This document shows, in pieces, positions 15,701 to 22,796 of a stretch of DNA of 45,075 nucleotides. The stretch is from positions 1 to 45,075 of the forward strand of contig JBBRVP010000027.1 in NCBI GenBank assembly GCA_038246785.1. The letters are read 5' to 3'. Position 1 is the first letter of the stretch. Each line of letters begins with the position of its first letter. Origin of the DNA: JBBRVP01 sp038246785. Lineage in GTDB: Bacteria > Actinomycetota > Actinomycetes > Jiangellales > Jiangellaceae. Both the position numbers and the translations under genes were made by a program. Below the pieces are notes generated by a model that saw only the letters and a list, made by a program, of their open reading frames with translations, was not told the origin of the DNA and did not search any database.

Positions 15701-16256
15701 CCTGTTGCTCCCGGACGGACGCGTCGTGACTGCGGGCTCGAACCCGGACCGGGGAGACGACGAGTTGCGCCTCGAGCTGTACCATCCGCCCTACTTGTTC
15801 CGGGGGGCGCGCCCGCTGCTGGAGTCCGCGCCGACCGAGTGGCGGCACGGCAACACAGTCGAGGTGAGCACCCCGTCCGCGATGACGGTGAAGTGGGCCC
15901 AGCTGGTGCGCCCTATGGCCACCACGCACTCGAACGACACGAGCCAGCGGCTCGTCGACCTGCCCATAGTGTGCCGGGATGCCTGCAGCCTCACGGTCGA
16001 GATCACTGACAACCCCAATCTGGCCCCGCCCGGGTGGTACATGCTGTCCGTTGTCGACGACTGCGACCTCCCCTCCGTCGCCCTGTGGGTCCACCTTGAC
16101 CGGCCAGCCGCCCCGCCCCCGAAGGGCGGACATGCCCAACACATGCACATGGGGGCCGGTCACGAGCACCGCCCAGCGTTCGACATACCGGGCCTGCCGG
16201 CCCGTCGCCCGGCGGGCAGGCGGCCCCCCCGCGCGAGCAAGCGCCAGAAGGGGTGA
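12777..16256 (+). CDS. multicopper oxidase / galactose-oxidase-like fusion with His-Cys-rich linker (1159 aa)
   Basis: ATG 12777 follows AGGAG at good spacing. The first ~450 residues are cupredoxin domains with the multicopper oxidase ligand sets: H117/H120-V-H122, H172-D-H174-A-H176, H349-N-F-H352-P-H354 and H418-C419-H420-x3-H424. An extra plastocyanin-like site is present, Y245-H-C247-x2-H250-x3-M254. Residues ~470-625 form a His/Cys-rich linker. From ~655 a kelch propeller plus DUF1929 domain resembles galactose oxidase/GlxA, with the radical-copper residues in place: C722 and Y773 (the Cys-Tyr crosslink pair), Y971-H972 and H1051. Such domains oxidise an alcohol or aldehyde to an aldehyde or acid with H2O2 release, while multicopper oxidases reduce O2 to water. 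No signal peptide is visible. It has no operon partners. Confidence 0.85.
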   Translation: MSECVRWRDIFLKIEPLGGYSPLAPIAGSRRYGRDAMFGMGHEIGRVQPTEIAATTVDALVYREYLDDHYATPNTAKLVEADVNEPPWYRRVPGAVLYAEPGERLSIHVLNGDGDCHSLHVHGVKYGIDSDGAWPFGLGTRHGLRSDEILPGQRWTYHFDVTEETIGVWAFHDHAHMVQANVNRGLFGALVVRDPAAPRAIEVPLFLHAMQAPSTDDAFESPVLHKASPPQIFEHTFATAGVVAYHCKIHGPTMSGSVIVDSSAPAGDRTVDIRDNSFVPQSVSVRPGNKVIWTLAQNFDHIVLAPGGGALTYCLNGRAFVGNTPTIEADSGERLRWHVVNLDLGSVWHNFHPHSARWALPAPPVGAADVHGLSPAEGFTADTIVPAAVRLPCRLQDLQCDPPDDACRVRVKGDFLFHCHLEEHMMAGLAGLVRARDWLWVDPETAWSSDLSLPLDDGRNDLDWVDLVRCGDCATGEHDHPHLHTKPHNPCCGAPDDEPRPANHARALARDGTDCDPKQCPHDHAHRSGKPGGRCCGHDHGATRCCSHDAAAECEVCERVGAHHTHGSRHQHGDAHGDLGRDGGVDDAHPCGQVHRHVARSGAATGGVAEDAVVEAMHMPMHGRVGPAAGTPAMAAIPVPGMPAPPPVDVCELADTGYWELLPVDSHVLAVHAVLMHTGQVLFFAGSGNNVPNFNARLVKSVVWDYEEGTFYDPGCPFDVFCASQTVLADGKVLVAGGTDKYDDFVGSQATYLFDPQLRQWIRVDDMDAHRWYPTLVTMGDGRAVVGSGIQAPNEVFDPAMGWHPLPNTTSLPLYPHLLLLQDGDLFYTGGQLGNATIDGRAINPFTGAEQAVTGLRDNAKRDQGNSILMPPAQDQRVMVIGGGGAPSATKRTDIIDLSSGAGGAAFHPGPDLAKARGLCNSVILPDRTVLVTGGGLHGETRADAVHLAEIYDPATNTMRSVAEATVSRLYHSVALLLPDGRVVTAGSNPDRGDDELRLELYHPPYLFRGARPLLESAPTEWRHGNTVEVSTPSAMTVKWAQLVRPMATTHSNDTSQRLVDLPIVCRDACSLTVEITDNPNLAPPGWYMLSVVDDCDLPSVALWVHLDRPAAPPPKGGHAQHMHMGAGHEHRPAFDIPGLPARRPAGRRPPRASKRQKG

Positions 16257-16447
16257 TCTTTCCCGCCCCACGCCAGGGGGTCATCCCAACTGCTAGTGCT
16301 CACCTGGCAGTGACCAGACCTGCTCGTTGAAAGTGACCACCCTGGGCGACCCGCCGACTGAGTTCCATCACCGGTCAGCGGGCCTCCTCGACGCTGCGGT
16401 TGTCCAAGACCAGCAGCTCGAGGAGGCCCGGTCGGAATGCTCGGTCT
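16257..16447. other. intergenic spacer after the copper oxidase gene
   Basis: About 190 bases; no gene, strong hairpin or repeat was seen. A short minus-strand frame (start near 16452) is Ser/Arg-rich and unsupported. Confidence 0.4.
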
Positions 16448-16957
16448 TCATGTGGCCGGCTCCACCATCTGGCCGGTGACGGCCTCGGCGAGCATCGCGA
16501 CGAGGTCTCGGGCGGCGGGCGGGATGACGGCGTTGCCGGCCTGCCGGACCTGTTCCCGCTTGTTGCCGAGGATCACGTACCCGGTCGGGAACGCCATGCC
16601 GGCCTTGACCTCGTGTGGCTCGAGCATCCGGAAGTAGCAGTCCTCCACGGCCGGTGGACTGTCGTGGCCGGCGAGCAGGCCGTCGCCGCACACGGTGGTC
16701 TGGGTGGGCAGCACGTCGTGGACGTCCCGCGTTGACCCGGTGTCGTAGCCGTAGAGGGCCGCCCAGGTGAGCAGGGACTGGTGCCCGGTCGTGGTCAGGG
16801 TGCGCAGCGGGTCGTCGAGGCCGCTGTTGTGCTCACCGCCGTCGCCGCGGCTGCCGTTGTTGCGCATCACGAACCCGGGCGGCACGGTCAGGGGCCGTGG
16901 TGGTTGCCCGAGGCGCGCGCTGACCTTGTCCGCTCGGCGCGGGCGCCGGCGGTGACG
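16448..16957 (-). pseudogene. C5-cytosine DNA methyltransferase, C-terminal fragment
   Basis: The minus strand reads RLGQPPRPLTVPPGFVMRN, LRTLTTTGHQSLLTW, VEDCYFRMLEPHEVKAGMAF and GYVILGNKREQVRQAGNAVIPPAARDL. The FRMLEPHEV block and RQAGNAV-x-P are motifs IX-X region and the final helix of Dcm-type methyltransferases, which methylate cytosine C5. The SAM-binding FxGxG, the PCQ catalytic loop and the ENV motif are all missing because the sequence changes into an Mrr-like fragment near 16960. Stop at 16448-16450. It is a remnant of a restriction-modification or phage methylation gene. Confidence 0.75.
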
Positions 16958-17125
16958 CAGTCCGCCCGCGATGTAGACGCCGCGGTCGCCCTGCGCACCT
17001 TGAGCGCGCTTATGAAGCCCTGCAGGGCCGGCCGGTCCACCACCTGGCCGTGCCCGTAAAGCTTCGCCTGCAAGTAGATGCGGTCCAGCCCGAGTGGGTC
17101 CTGACTGATGATGCCGAGGCGCCCG
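16958..17125 (-). pseudogene. Mrr-type restriction endonuclease catalytic-domain fragment
   Basis: The minus strand gives GIISQDPLGLDRIYLQAKLY, then GHGQVVDRPALQGFISALK, and one frame over QGDRGVYIAGG. This is the Mrr_cat core: D-G-x-I-x-x-D-x-L-G-L, the catalytic Q-A-K, R-P-x-L-Q-x-F-x-x-A-L and G-V-x-I. Mrr enzymes cut methylated DNA. One frameshift lies near 17000, and the N-terminal winged helix and C-terminus are absent. It runs directly into the methyltransferase fragment. Confidence 0.65.
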
Positions 17126-17373
17126 AGCGGGTGACAGAGTGTCTTAACGCCGAGGGCGGGTCACCCTCCTACATTCATCAACCCCCTCCAGGTCAAACGG
17201 ACGCGACGCGTCCGAGTCGACGACAGCTGGATCCTCCTGGACATGCGTACCCTGAACCACGCCCGTGACCTCACTTCGAATGATCGGACTGCTTCGACAC
17301 AGTCATGATCATCGAGGTCACAGCCAACGTCGCGCAGAGATGGACCGCGTGGCAGTCCGAGGCGCGCGGATGC
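17126..17373. other. spacer with no supported gene
   Basis: About 250 bases upstream of the Mrr fragment and downstream of the lipoprotein gene. Frames here are short or Arg-rich; nothing is supported. Confidence 0.35.
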
Positions 17374-17838
17374 TCAGCGACCTGGGACCTGGACGGTCAC
17401 GGTGCCGCCGCCGTACCCGTTCTCCGTGTCGTGGCCCTCGATCTCGACGGTGTCCACTCCGTCGGGGATCTCCACCCCGGTCTGCGTCCGGGTGAACGGC
17501 TGCTCGGCCGCATGGTCGTGCCCGAGGGTCATCTCGCCGTAGACCGTGCCGTCGGGACCGACCACGCGCCAGCCATCGGCGTAGCGCTGCGGGCTGTCGT
17601 ACGGGGAGCTGATCGTCACCGAGAAGGCGTAGGTCCCGGAGTCCTCGGCGCTCACCTCGACCTCGCGGACATCGGGGTACTTCGCGCTGTTCGACGCCGC
17701 GCTTGGACGAGACGCCGACGAGTCCACGGACGCCGTCGCGGCGGACCCGCTGTCTGAGGAGCAACCCGTCACGGCGATGACCGCGACCAGCGCGACGATG
17801 GCACGGCGGCCGGCGGGGCGATTGGCGCAACGGATCAT
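17374..17838 (-). CDS. putative lipoprotein of unknown function (154 aa)
   Basis: ATG 17838 overlaps the antitoxin stop (ATGA). Residues 1-25 form a lipoprotein signal: basic start (MIRCANRPAGRR), hydrophobic IVALVAVIAV, then the lipobox V-T-G-C with Cys at 25. A Ser/Ala-rich flexible linker follows, then a ~100-residue beta-rich domain (VEVSAEDSGTYAFSVTIS, DGWRVVGPDGTVYGEMTLGHDH) typical of small extracellular immunoglobulin-like folds. It is probably anchored to the outer face of the membrane. The coupling to an antitoxin gene is odd; a toxin would be expected here. Confidence 0.7.
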   Translation of the reverse strand: MIRCANRPAGRRAIVALVAVIAVTGCSSDSGSAATASVDSSASRPSAASNSAKYPDVREVEVSAEDSGTYAFSVTISSPYDSPQRYADGWRVVGPDGTVYGEMTLGHDHAAEQPFTRTQTGVEIPDGVDTVEIEGHDTENGYGGGTVTVQVPGR

Positions 17839-18077
17839 CGTCGACGTCCGTCGGCGATCATGTCGCGAATCGTGGCCTCGCCGTGCCAGGCACCCTTGCG
17901 GTGTTCGAGCAACTCGGTCACCACGTCGCCGGCAGGTCGGGCGGACTCCACCGCGGGCACGAGGCGCGCGACGGGCCCGCCATGTCGGGTGATCGTGACG
18001 ACCTCGCCTCGCTCCACCTCAGTGATCAGGGCGAACAGGTGGGTCTTGGCCTCGTAGGCACCGACAGTCTCCATCAA
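17835..18077 (-). CDS. Phd/YefM-family antitoxin
   Basis: An 80-residue protein starting at ATG 18077 (an extra ATG at 18074 is the next codon). VGAYEAKTHLFALITEVERGEVVTITRHGGPVARL is the Phd/YefM N-terminal DNA-binding fold; the C-terminal part (LLEHRKGAWHGEATIRDMI) resembles the toxin-binding tail of VapB-type partners of VapC. Antitoxins of this class repress their own operon and neutralise a PIN or RelE toxin. No PIN domain follows; the next gene encodes a lipoprotein instead. Confidence 0.85.
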   Translation of the reverse strand: MMETVGAYEAKTHLFALITEVERGEVVTITRHGGPVARLVPAVESARPAGDVVTELLEHRKGAWHGEATIRDMIADGRRR

Positions 18078-18087
18078 GCATCCATCA

Positions 18088-18381
18088 TCACCTCGGGCAG
18101 GCCACGGTCAGCCGCACCGTGACGGTGTCGCCGCGGTCGAGCCCCTCGGCCCGGCGTACCGCGTCCTTCACCGGAACGACGTATCCATCGCCCTTGGGGA
18201 ACAGCGAGGTCTCCCACTCGGTGGCGCCGATCCGCGCCCGGACCGGGATCACGCCCCAGCCGTAGCTCACCGCCGCGGCCACCGCGTGCAGGTCCTGGCT
18301 CTCCTCGTCGGGGACCGTGACGAAGTGGTACGGCGACGGGCCGCGCCAGTGCCACACGTCGCCGCTGAACGTCAGGTCCAT
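18088..18381 (-). CDS. DUF1905 domain protein (97 aa)
   Basis: Start ATG 18381, five bases after the dienelactone hydrolase stop. The sequence MDLTFSGDVWHWRGPSPYHF, WGVIPVRARIGATEWETSLFPKG and YVVPVKDAVRRAEGLDRGD matches DUF1905: a small beta-barrel protein with F-x-G-x-V-W, a G-W-G-x-I-P-V strand and the final G-D-x-V-x-V-x-L strand. Function unknown. A longer open frame extends upstream to 18777 but antisense-like sequence there rules it out. Confidence 0.8.
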   Translation of the reverse strand: MDLTFSGDVWHWRGPSPYHFVTVPDEESQDLHAVAAAVSYGWGVIPVRARIGATEWETSLFPKGDGYVVPVKDAVRRAEGLDRGDTVTVRLTVACPR

Positions 18382-18385
18382 CCGC

Positions 18386-18967
18386 TCAGACGCGAGCCAG
18401 GAAGTCGAGCACCCGCCGGGTGAGCAACGCGGTGGCCTCCGCGTCGTACGAGGGCAGCGAGCTGTCGGCGAAGTAGTGCTGGTCGCCCGGGTAGAGGAAC
18501 AGCTCGGCGTCCTCGACCGTGTCGACGATCTCCCGCGCCGCGTCGACGTCGCCCTCGCCCACGAAGATCGGGTCGGCGTCCATGCCGTGGATCTGAACGG
18601 GGACGCCGGCCGGCCACAGGCCGAAGGCCCACTCGCCGCTGATCGGGATGCAGGAGTAGAAGAGCAACGCTCCGCGTGCTCCCGGTCGCGTCTGGGCGAG
18701 CTTCTGCGCCGGCATCTCGCCAAGGGAGAAGCCCGCGTAGACGAGCTCGGCCGGGAGGTCCTCCGCCGCGCGGGCACCGCGCTCGGCGATCTCCTCGAAC
18801 CCGATCTCCCTGACGTAGGCCATCCCCTCGTCGATGCTGTCGAAGAGCCGGCCGTCCACGAGATCGGGTGTGTGCACGGTGTGACCGGCGCCGCGCAGCT
18901 CGTCGGCGAAGGCGATGACGCCGGGGGTCAGTCCCTGAGCGTGGTGGAAGAGCAGGACCTCGGCCAC
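18386..18967 (-). CDS. dienelactone hydrolase family protein
   Basis: A 193-residue alpha/beta hydrolase: VLLFHHAQGLTPGVIAFADEL at the oxyanion strand, nucleophile elbow AGFSLGEM (Ser, where classical dienelactone hydrolases use Cys), acid region GEGDVDAA and catalytic His in PGDQHYFAD. ATG 18967. This family opens lactones and esters in aromatic degradation, though many actinobacterial members have unknown substrates. It probably forms a unit with DUF1905 and is divergent from the broken WYL regulator. Confidence 0.85.
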   Translation of the reverse strand: MAEVLLFHHAQGLTPGVIAFADELRGAGHTVHTPDLVDGRLFDSIDEGMAYVREIGFEEIAERGARAAEDLPAELVYAGFSLGEMPAQKLAQTRPGARGALLFYSCIPISGEWAFGLWPAGVPVQIHGMDADPIFVGEGDVDAAREIVDTVEDAELFLYPGDQHYFADSSLPSYDAEATALLTRRVLDFLARV

Positions 18968-19018
18968 AAGACCTCCAGGAGTGCGCTGATTCGGTGCGAT
19001 CCTCGACCCTAGGATCGG

Positions 19019-19994
19019 TTGCGGACGTTGTGCTTCCGGATCGGCGGAGCGAATGTGAAGCCAGACGCTAGTCCCGCGGCACGGGCACTGCTGGCCCTCG
19101 AGCTCGTCCAGGGCAGCCCGGGGATCACCGCGGACCGGCTCGCCGACAAGCTCCGCGTCTCGGGTCGGGCTGCGCGGCGTTACGTCGCGATCCTGCGCGA
19201 GGCCGGCATCCCGATCGACTCGGTGCGGGGGCCGTACGGCGGCTACCGCGTCGGTCGCGGACTCCGGCTACCGCCGCTGAGGTTCAGCGCCGCGGAGGCC
19301 CTCGGCCTGGTGATGGCCGTGCTCGACGGACACCACGACGCGAGCGATCCGACCGACCCGGTCGGCAGCGCGCTCGGCAAACTCGTGCGGGCGCTCCCGG
19401 AGTCCGTGGCGGCCTAGGCCGAGGCCGAGCGCAAGAGCACGGCGCCCGCCCCCGACCGCGCCGCCGCCCGGCCCGACCCGGGGACGACGAGCGTCCTGGT
19501 GGCTGCCTGCTCCGACCGCCGACGGGTGCGAGTCGGCTACCGCACCGAGGCCGGGTCGGAGTGGGTGGCCGAGGTCGACCCGTGGGCGGTGGTCGTCCGA
19601 CACGGCCGGTGGTACCTGCTCTGCCACTCCCACGCCGTGGACGCCCGGCGTGCCTACCGGATCGACCGAGTCCGCAGCGTCTAGGTGCTCGAGGACACCT
19701 TCACCCCGCCCGCCGGCCTCGACCCGGTCGCGCTACTCGAGGAGCGTGCCGCGAGTCCTCGGGCGGCTCGCGCCGGTCGACGCGACGACCACCCGGCTGG
19801 TCGGCAGCACGAGCAATCCGACGTGGTACGCCGAGCAGCTGGCGGCCGTCCCGGCCCCGTACCGGATCGTGCGCGGCCCCGAGGTGCGGCACGCCGCCCG
19901 CGTGGTCGGGCGGCGGCTGCTCGCGGCGAGCGAGTCCCTCGGCGCCTCGACCGACGCGGAGATGTCAGGCCGCCGCGTGGCTCCGACCACGTGA
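19019..19994 (+). pseudogene. YafY/WYL-type transcriptional regulator, interrupted
   Basis: The N-terminal DeoR/HTH_11 domain is intact (ALLALELVQGSPGITADRLADKLRVSGRAARRYVAILREAGIPID). TAG at 19415-19417 interrupts it; the same frame continues into the WYL domain (RVRVGYRTEAGSEW, VDPWAVVVRHGRWYLL, HSHAVDARRAYRIDRV). A second TAG at 19682-19684 and then a shift near 19745 lead to the C-terminal extension PVDATTTRLVGSTSNPTWYAEQL, ending at TGA 19992. Both amber codons fit CAG-to-TAG changes. Intact relatives are ~320-residue repressors or activators. The HTH part alone (132 residues) could still bind DNA. Confidence 0.75.
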
Positions 19995-20050
19995 CGCCCT
20001 GACAGATTGCGGTCGGCGGTCGCTGCACTGGTCCTGCAGGGCGGGCGGAC

Positions 20051-20623
20051 TCATGGCTTCCAGTCGTCCGGCGGATCTTCGCCGACCACGCCGTCGACCG
20101 CCTCGCGGAGCAGGTCGGCGTGCCCGGTGTGCCGGCCGTACTCCTCGATGAGGTCGCAGACGAGCCGGCGCAGGCTTGCGTGGCGGCCGTCGGGCGCCGA
20201 CGCATGGACCAGCTGGTCGAGCCCGCCGTCGGCCAGGGCCGCGTCCAGCCTCGCGCGAGAGCGTTCGACGGCGCCGTCCCACAGCGCGTAGAGCTCCGCC
20301 GGGCTGTCGTCGGCCGCCGAGGTGAAGGGCCACTCGGGTTCGGCGTCCCAGTCGACGCTCTCCCAGGGGGCGCCGGGCGAGCCGCCACGCAGCTTGATGG
20401 TGAACATGTAGTCCTCGCCGAACGCGAGATGCTTGAGCAGGCTGCCGAGCGTCAGCGCGGAGGCGCCGATGCGGGTCTGCAGAGCGGCCGCGTCGAGGTG
20501 CCCGGCCTTCCACCGGAACGTCGTCCGCAGCCGCTCGAGCGCACCGACGAGGTGCTCGACCTCTGTTCCGGCGAGCGGCGGTTCCCACGGGGGCGGCTGC
20601 CACGACTGGTCGTTGTCGGTCAT
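20051..20623 (-). CDS. DinB / DUF664 family protein
   Basis: Start ATG 20623 (MTDNDQSWQPPPWEPP) rather than the longer frame to 20665. The 190-residue four-helix-bundle pattern includes VGALERLRTTFRWKAGHLD, LTLGSLLKHLAFGEDYMF and DLIEEYGRHTGHADLLREA, where His in KHL and the H-x-G-H of the last helix are the DinB metal ligands. DUF664 members in Actinomycetota are putative mycothiol-dependent enzymes. Monocistronic here. Confidence 0.85.
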   Translation of the reverse strand: MTDNDQSWQPPPWEPPLAGTEVEHLVGALERLRTTFRWKAGHLDAAALQTRIGASALTLGSLLKHLAFGEDYMFTIKLRGGSPGAPWESVDWDAEPEWPFTSAADDSPAELYALWDGAVERSRARLDAALADGGLDQLVHASAPDGRHASLRRLVCDLIEEYGRHTGHADLLREAVDGVVGEDPPDDWKP

Positions 20624-20726
20624 GGCGGCACGGTAGGGCCGGTTGCGGACGATCTGTGTCCGCAAGCTCTCGTGGCGCGTGACTGCGACCAGACCCGGAG
20701 GGTGATACGCGCCCCGGCGACCGCCC

Positions 20727-21920
20727 TCACGCCGAGTCGCGCAGCCAGTCGCCGAAGTGCGGCACGGTAAAAGCGATCGAGCCCCGCTCCCCCGACCACA
20801 CCAGCCCCTTCTTCAGCAACGCGTCGCGGGCCGGGCTCAACGAGGACGGCTTGCGGCCCAGCCGCACCGCGACCTCGGCGGTGGGGACGGGGGCGTCGCG
20901 CATGCCGGCGCGGAGGTCGGCCATCGCTCGCAGGTAGTCGCGCTCGGCCGGCGTCGCGCGCTCGTAGCGCGAGCCGAAGAAGCCGACGGCGAGCTCGGCT
21001 TGGGCCTGCGGCAGGGCGACTGCGACGTCGTCCGCAGTCACCGGTGAGGCCGGTGCGGCGTCCCACACCGCGCCGCCGTAGGCCTGGACGAAGTACGGGT
21101 AGCCCTCGGTGGCGGCGTAGAGGGCGTCGAGAGCGGCCGGCTGGAACGCCACGCCCTCCTCGGCGGCGGGCGCCACCAGCGCCCGGTCGGCGGCTTCCCG
21201 GTCCAGCCGGTCGACGCGGACGTACCGGAACAGCCGCTCGCTGTAGGACTTCGACGCCGACAGCAGAGCCGGCAGGTGCGGCAGTCCGGCGCCGACCACG
21301 ACGAGCGGCAGGCCCTGCTGCGACAGCTCGTGGCAGGCCGCGCAGACCGCCGAGACATCCCCGGCAGGGACGTCCTGCATCTCGTCGACGAACAGCGCGA
21401 CGCCCGTGCCCACGTCGCGCGCGAGCGCGGCCACGTCCACGAGCAGCTCGACGAGGTCGACCTCGAGATCGCCGCTGTCGGCGCGACCGGTGGCCGCGGG
21501 TACGTCGATCCCGGGCTGCCACCGGTCCCGGACCTTCGGCCCTGGGCCGGACGAGCGAAGCGCAAACGCCTTGAGCACCCCCAGCAGCTCGTCGACCTGG
21601 CCGGGGTCCCGGTGGCGTACGGCGATCTCGCGCACCGCCAGGTGCAGGGCCGAGGCGATCGGACGGCGCAACGACTGGTCCGGGCGCGCCTCCACCTTCC
21701 CGGCGCCCCACAACCGCTGGCCGGCCTGCGAGCGCAACGCGTTGAGCAGCACCGTCTTGCCCACGCCGCGCAGGCCGGTCAGGACGAGGCTGCGCTCCGG
21801 CCGCCCGCGGGCGACCCGCTCGAGTACCACCGCGAACTGCTCCAGCTCGCGGTCGCGGCCGGCGAGCTCGGGCGGGCGCTGGCCGGCGCCGGGCGCGTAC
21901 GGGTTGCGTACCGGGTCCAC
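20727..21920 (-). CDS. AAA ATPase of the Orc1/Cdc6-like type with C-terminal winged helix
   Basis: A 397-residue protein from ATG 21920 (MDPVRNPYAPGAGQRPPELAGRDRELEQF). The Walker A motif GLRGVGKT (49-56), Walker B VALFVDEMQD (~178), sensor region LPLVVVGAGLP and an arginine-rich RYVRVDRL box are present. The C-terminal ~100 residues form a winged helix (VAVRLGRKPSSLSPARDALLKKGLVW), as in archaeal-type AAA_16/ATPase_2 proteins. Family members act in DNA binding or signalling; the target is unknown. Single gene, divergent from an alpha/beta hydrolase. Confidence 0.85.
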   Translation of the reverse strand: MDPVRNPYAPGAGQRPPELAGRDRELEQFAVVLERVARGRPERSLVLTGLRGVGKTVLLNALRSQAGQRLWGAGKVEARPDQSLRRPIASALHLAVREIAVRHRDPGQVDELLGVLKAFALRSSGPGPKVRDRWQPGIDVPAATGRADSGDLEVDLVELLVDVAALARDVGTGVALFVDEMQDVPAGDVSAVCAACHELSQQGLPLVVVGAGLPHLPALLSASKSYSERLFRYVRVDRLDREAADRALVAPAAEEGVAFQPAALDALYAATEGYPYFVQAYGGAVWDAAPASPVTADDVAVALPQAQAELAVGFFGSRYERATPAERDYLRAMADLRAGMRDAPVPTAEVAVRLGRKPSSLSPARDALLKKGLVWSGERGSIAFTVPHFGDWLRDSA

Positions 21921-22065
21921 GGCATCGGACTGTATGGGCCTGTCTAGCGCGGGCCCTAGATCTGGCTAGAGAGCGGTATCGGCGTGTCGTGGCCGTTGCG
22001 CCGACTCGTTGCTGGGCCACGCTCGCACCGCGGGGGTGGGGTCCGTCGTGCCCAGGAGGATGGTC

Positions 22066-22734
22066 ATGACAGCGTCCCCACGCCCGGCGAGGCAACCGGT
22101 CTTCCTCGAGGGTGCTGGTCAGCGGCCCACGGTCTGGGATCCGGTGATCGCCCGGTTGCCCGCCGGCTTCGAAGGGCTCCGGCCGGGCATCCGCGGCCTG
22201 TCGGTGGACGTGCACGGGCCGTTCAGCGTCGATGGTGCCGTCGCGGGACTGCTGGAGTTCCTCGACGAGCACAGCCTCCAGCGCGCCGTCGTCTGCGGCC
22301 TGTCGCTCGGTGCGCTCGTGGCCACTCAGTTCGCTGCGCAGCACCCCACGCGGGTGTCGGGGCTGATTCTCTCGGCAGCGCAGGTATGGCCCAACCGGGC
22401 ACTGATGGCTGCGCAGAACGCAGTTGTCCGGTCGCTTCCCGCGCGGGTTTTCGCCGGAGCCGATGGCATCGGCAAACGAAAGCTGCTCGAGGTGCTCACC
22501 TCCGCCACCCGCAGCGATCTGCGGCCCCTGCTGCCGATCATCGACACGCCCACCCTGGTGCTGTGTGGCGCTCGCGACCTGGTCAACCTCCACGCTGCCC
22601 GGGCGGTAGCCCGACGGATCCCAGAGGCCGAGCTGCGCATCGTTCCGGGGGTAGGTCATGAGTGGAATGCCACGCACCCAGCGCTCTTCGCCGACACGGT
22701 CAACGGGTTCATGCGCTGCCAGCCGGCGCCCTGA
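22066..22734 (+). CDS. alpha/beta hydrolase (222 aa)
   Basis: Start ATG 22066 is favoured over ATG 22060 because AGGAGG sits six bases before it. Catalytic pattern: nucleophile elbow CGLSLGAL, acid DLVNLH in PTLVLCGARD-L, and His in GVGHEWN. The short cap and the GLSLG motif resemble carboxylesterases and 3-oxoadipate enol-lactonase-like enzymes. The usual HG-G oxyanion motif is altered (FLEGAGQRPTVW). It ends eight bases before a strong inverted repeat. Confidence 0.8.
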   Translation: MTASPRPARQPVFLEGAGQRPTVWDPVIARLPAGFEGLRPGIRGLSVDVHGPFSVDGAVAGLLEFLDEHSLQRAVVCGLSLGALVATQFAAQHPTRVSGLILSAAQVWPNRALMAAQNAVVRSLPARVFAGADGIGKRKLLEVLTSATRSDLRPLLPIIDTPTLVLCGARDLVNLHAARAVARRIPEAELRIVPGVGHEWNATHPALFADTVNGFMRCQPAP

Positions 22735-22741
22735 GCCCCGC

Positions 22742-22796
22742 GATCAAGGAGAAGACCACCTTATCCGCGCCTCTAAAGGTGGTCTTCTCCTTGATC
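22742..22796. terminator. perfect 21-base inverted repeat between convergent genes
   Basis: Arms 22742-22762 and 22776-22796 are exact complements over 21 bases, with a 13-base loop (22763-22775). The stem is only about half G+C, unlike its surroundings, and there is no T-run. It lies between the tails of the hydrolase (plus) and rmlD (minus), and its right arm overlaps the rmlD stop codon. A bidirectional intrinsic terminator is the simplest reading. Confidence 0.7.

Noticed and set aside
16368..16691. A minus-strand frame beside the methyltransferase fragment.
   Set aside because: It is an out-of-frame, Arg-rich shadow of that fragment.
18382..18777. A 229-residue version of the DUF1905 protein.
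   Set aside because: The extra part is antisense-frame overlap with the dienelactone hydrolase gene and is Ser/Arg-rich.
8419..19684. Several TAG codons interrupt otherwise coding frames (8419, 19415, 19682), hinting at UAG readthrough.
   Set aside because: Intact genes here end in TAG (9697, 34827, 44157), and the interrupted genes also contain frameshifts, so ordinary decay explains them.
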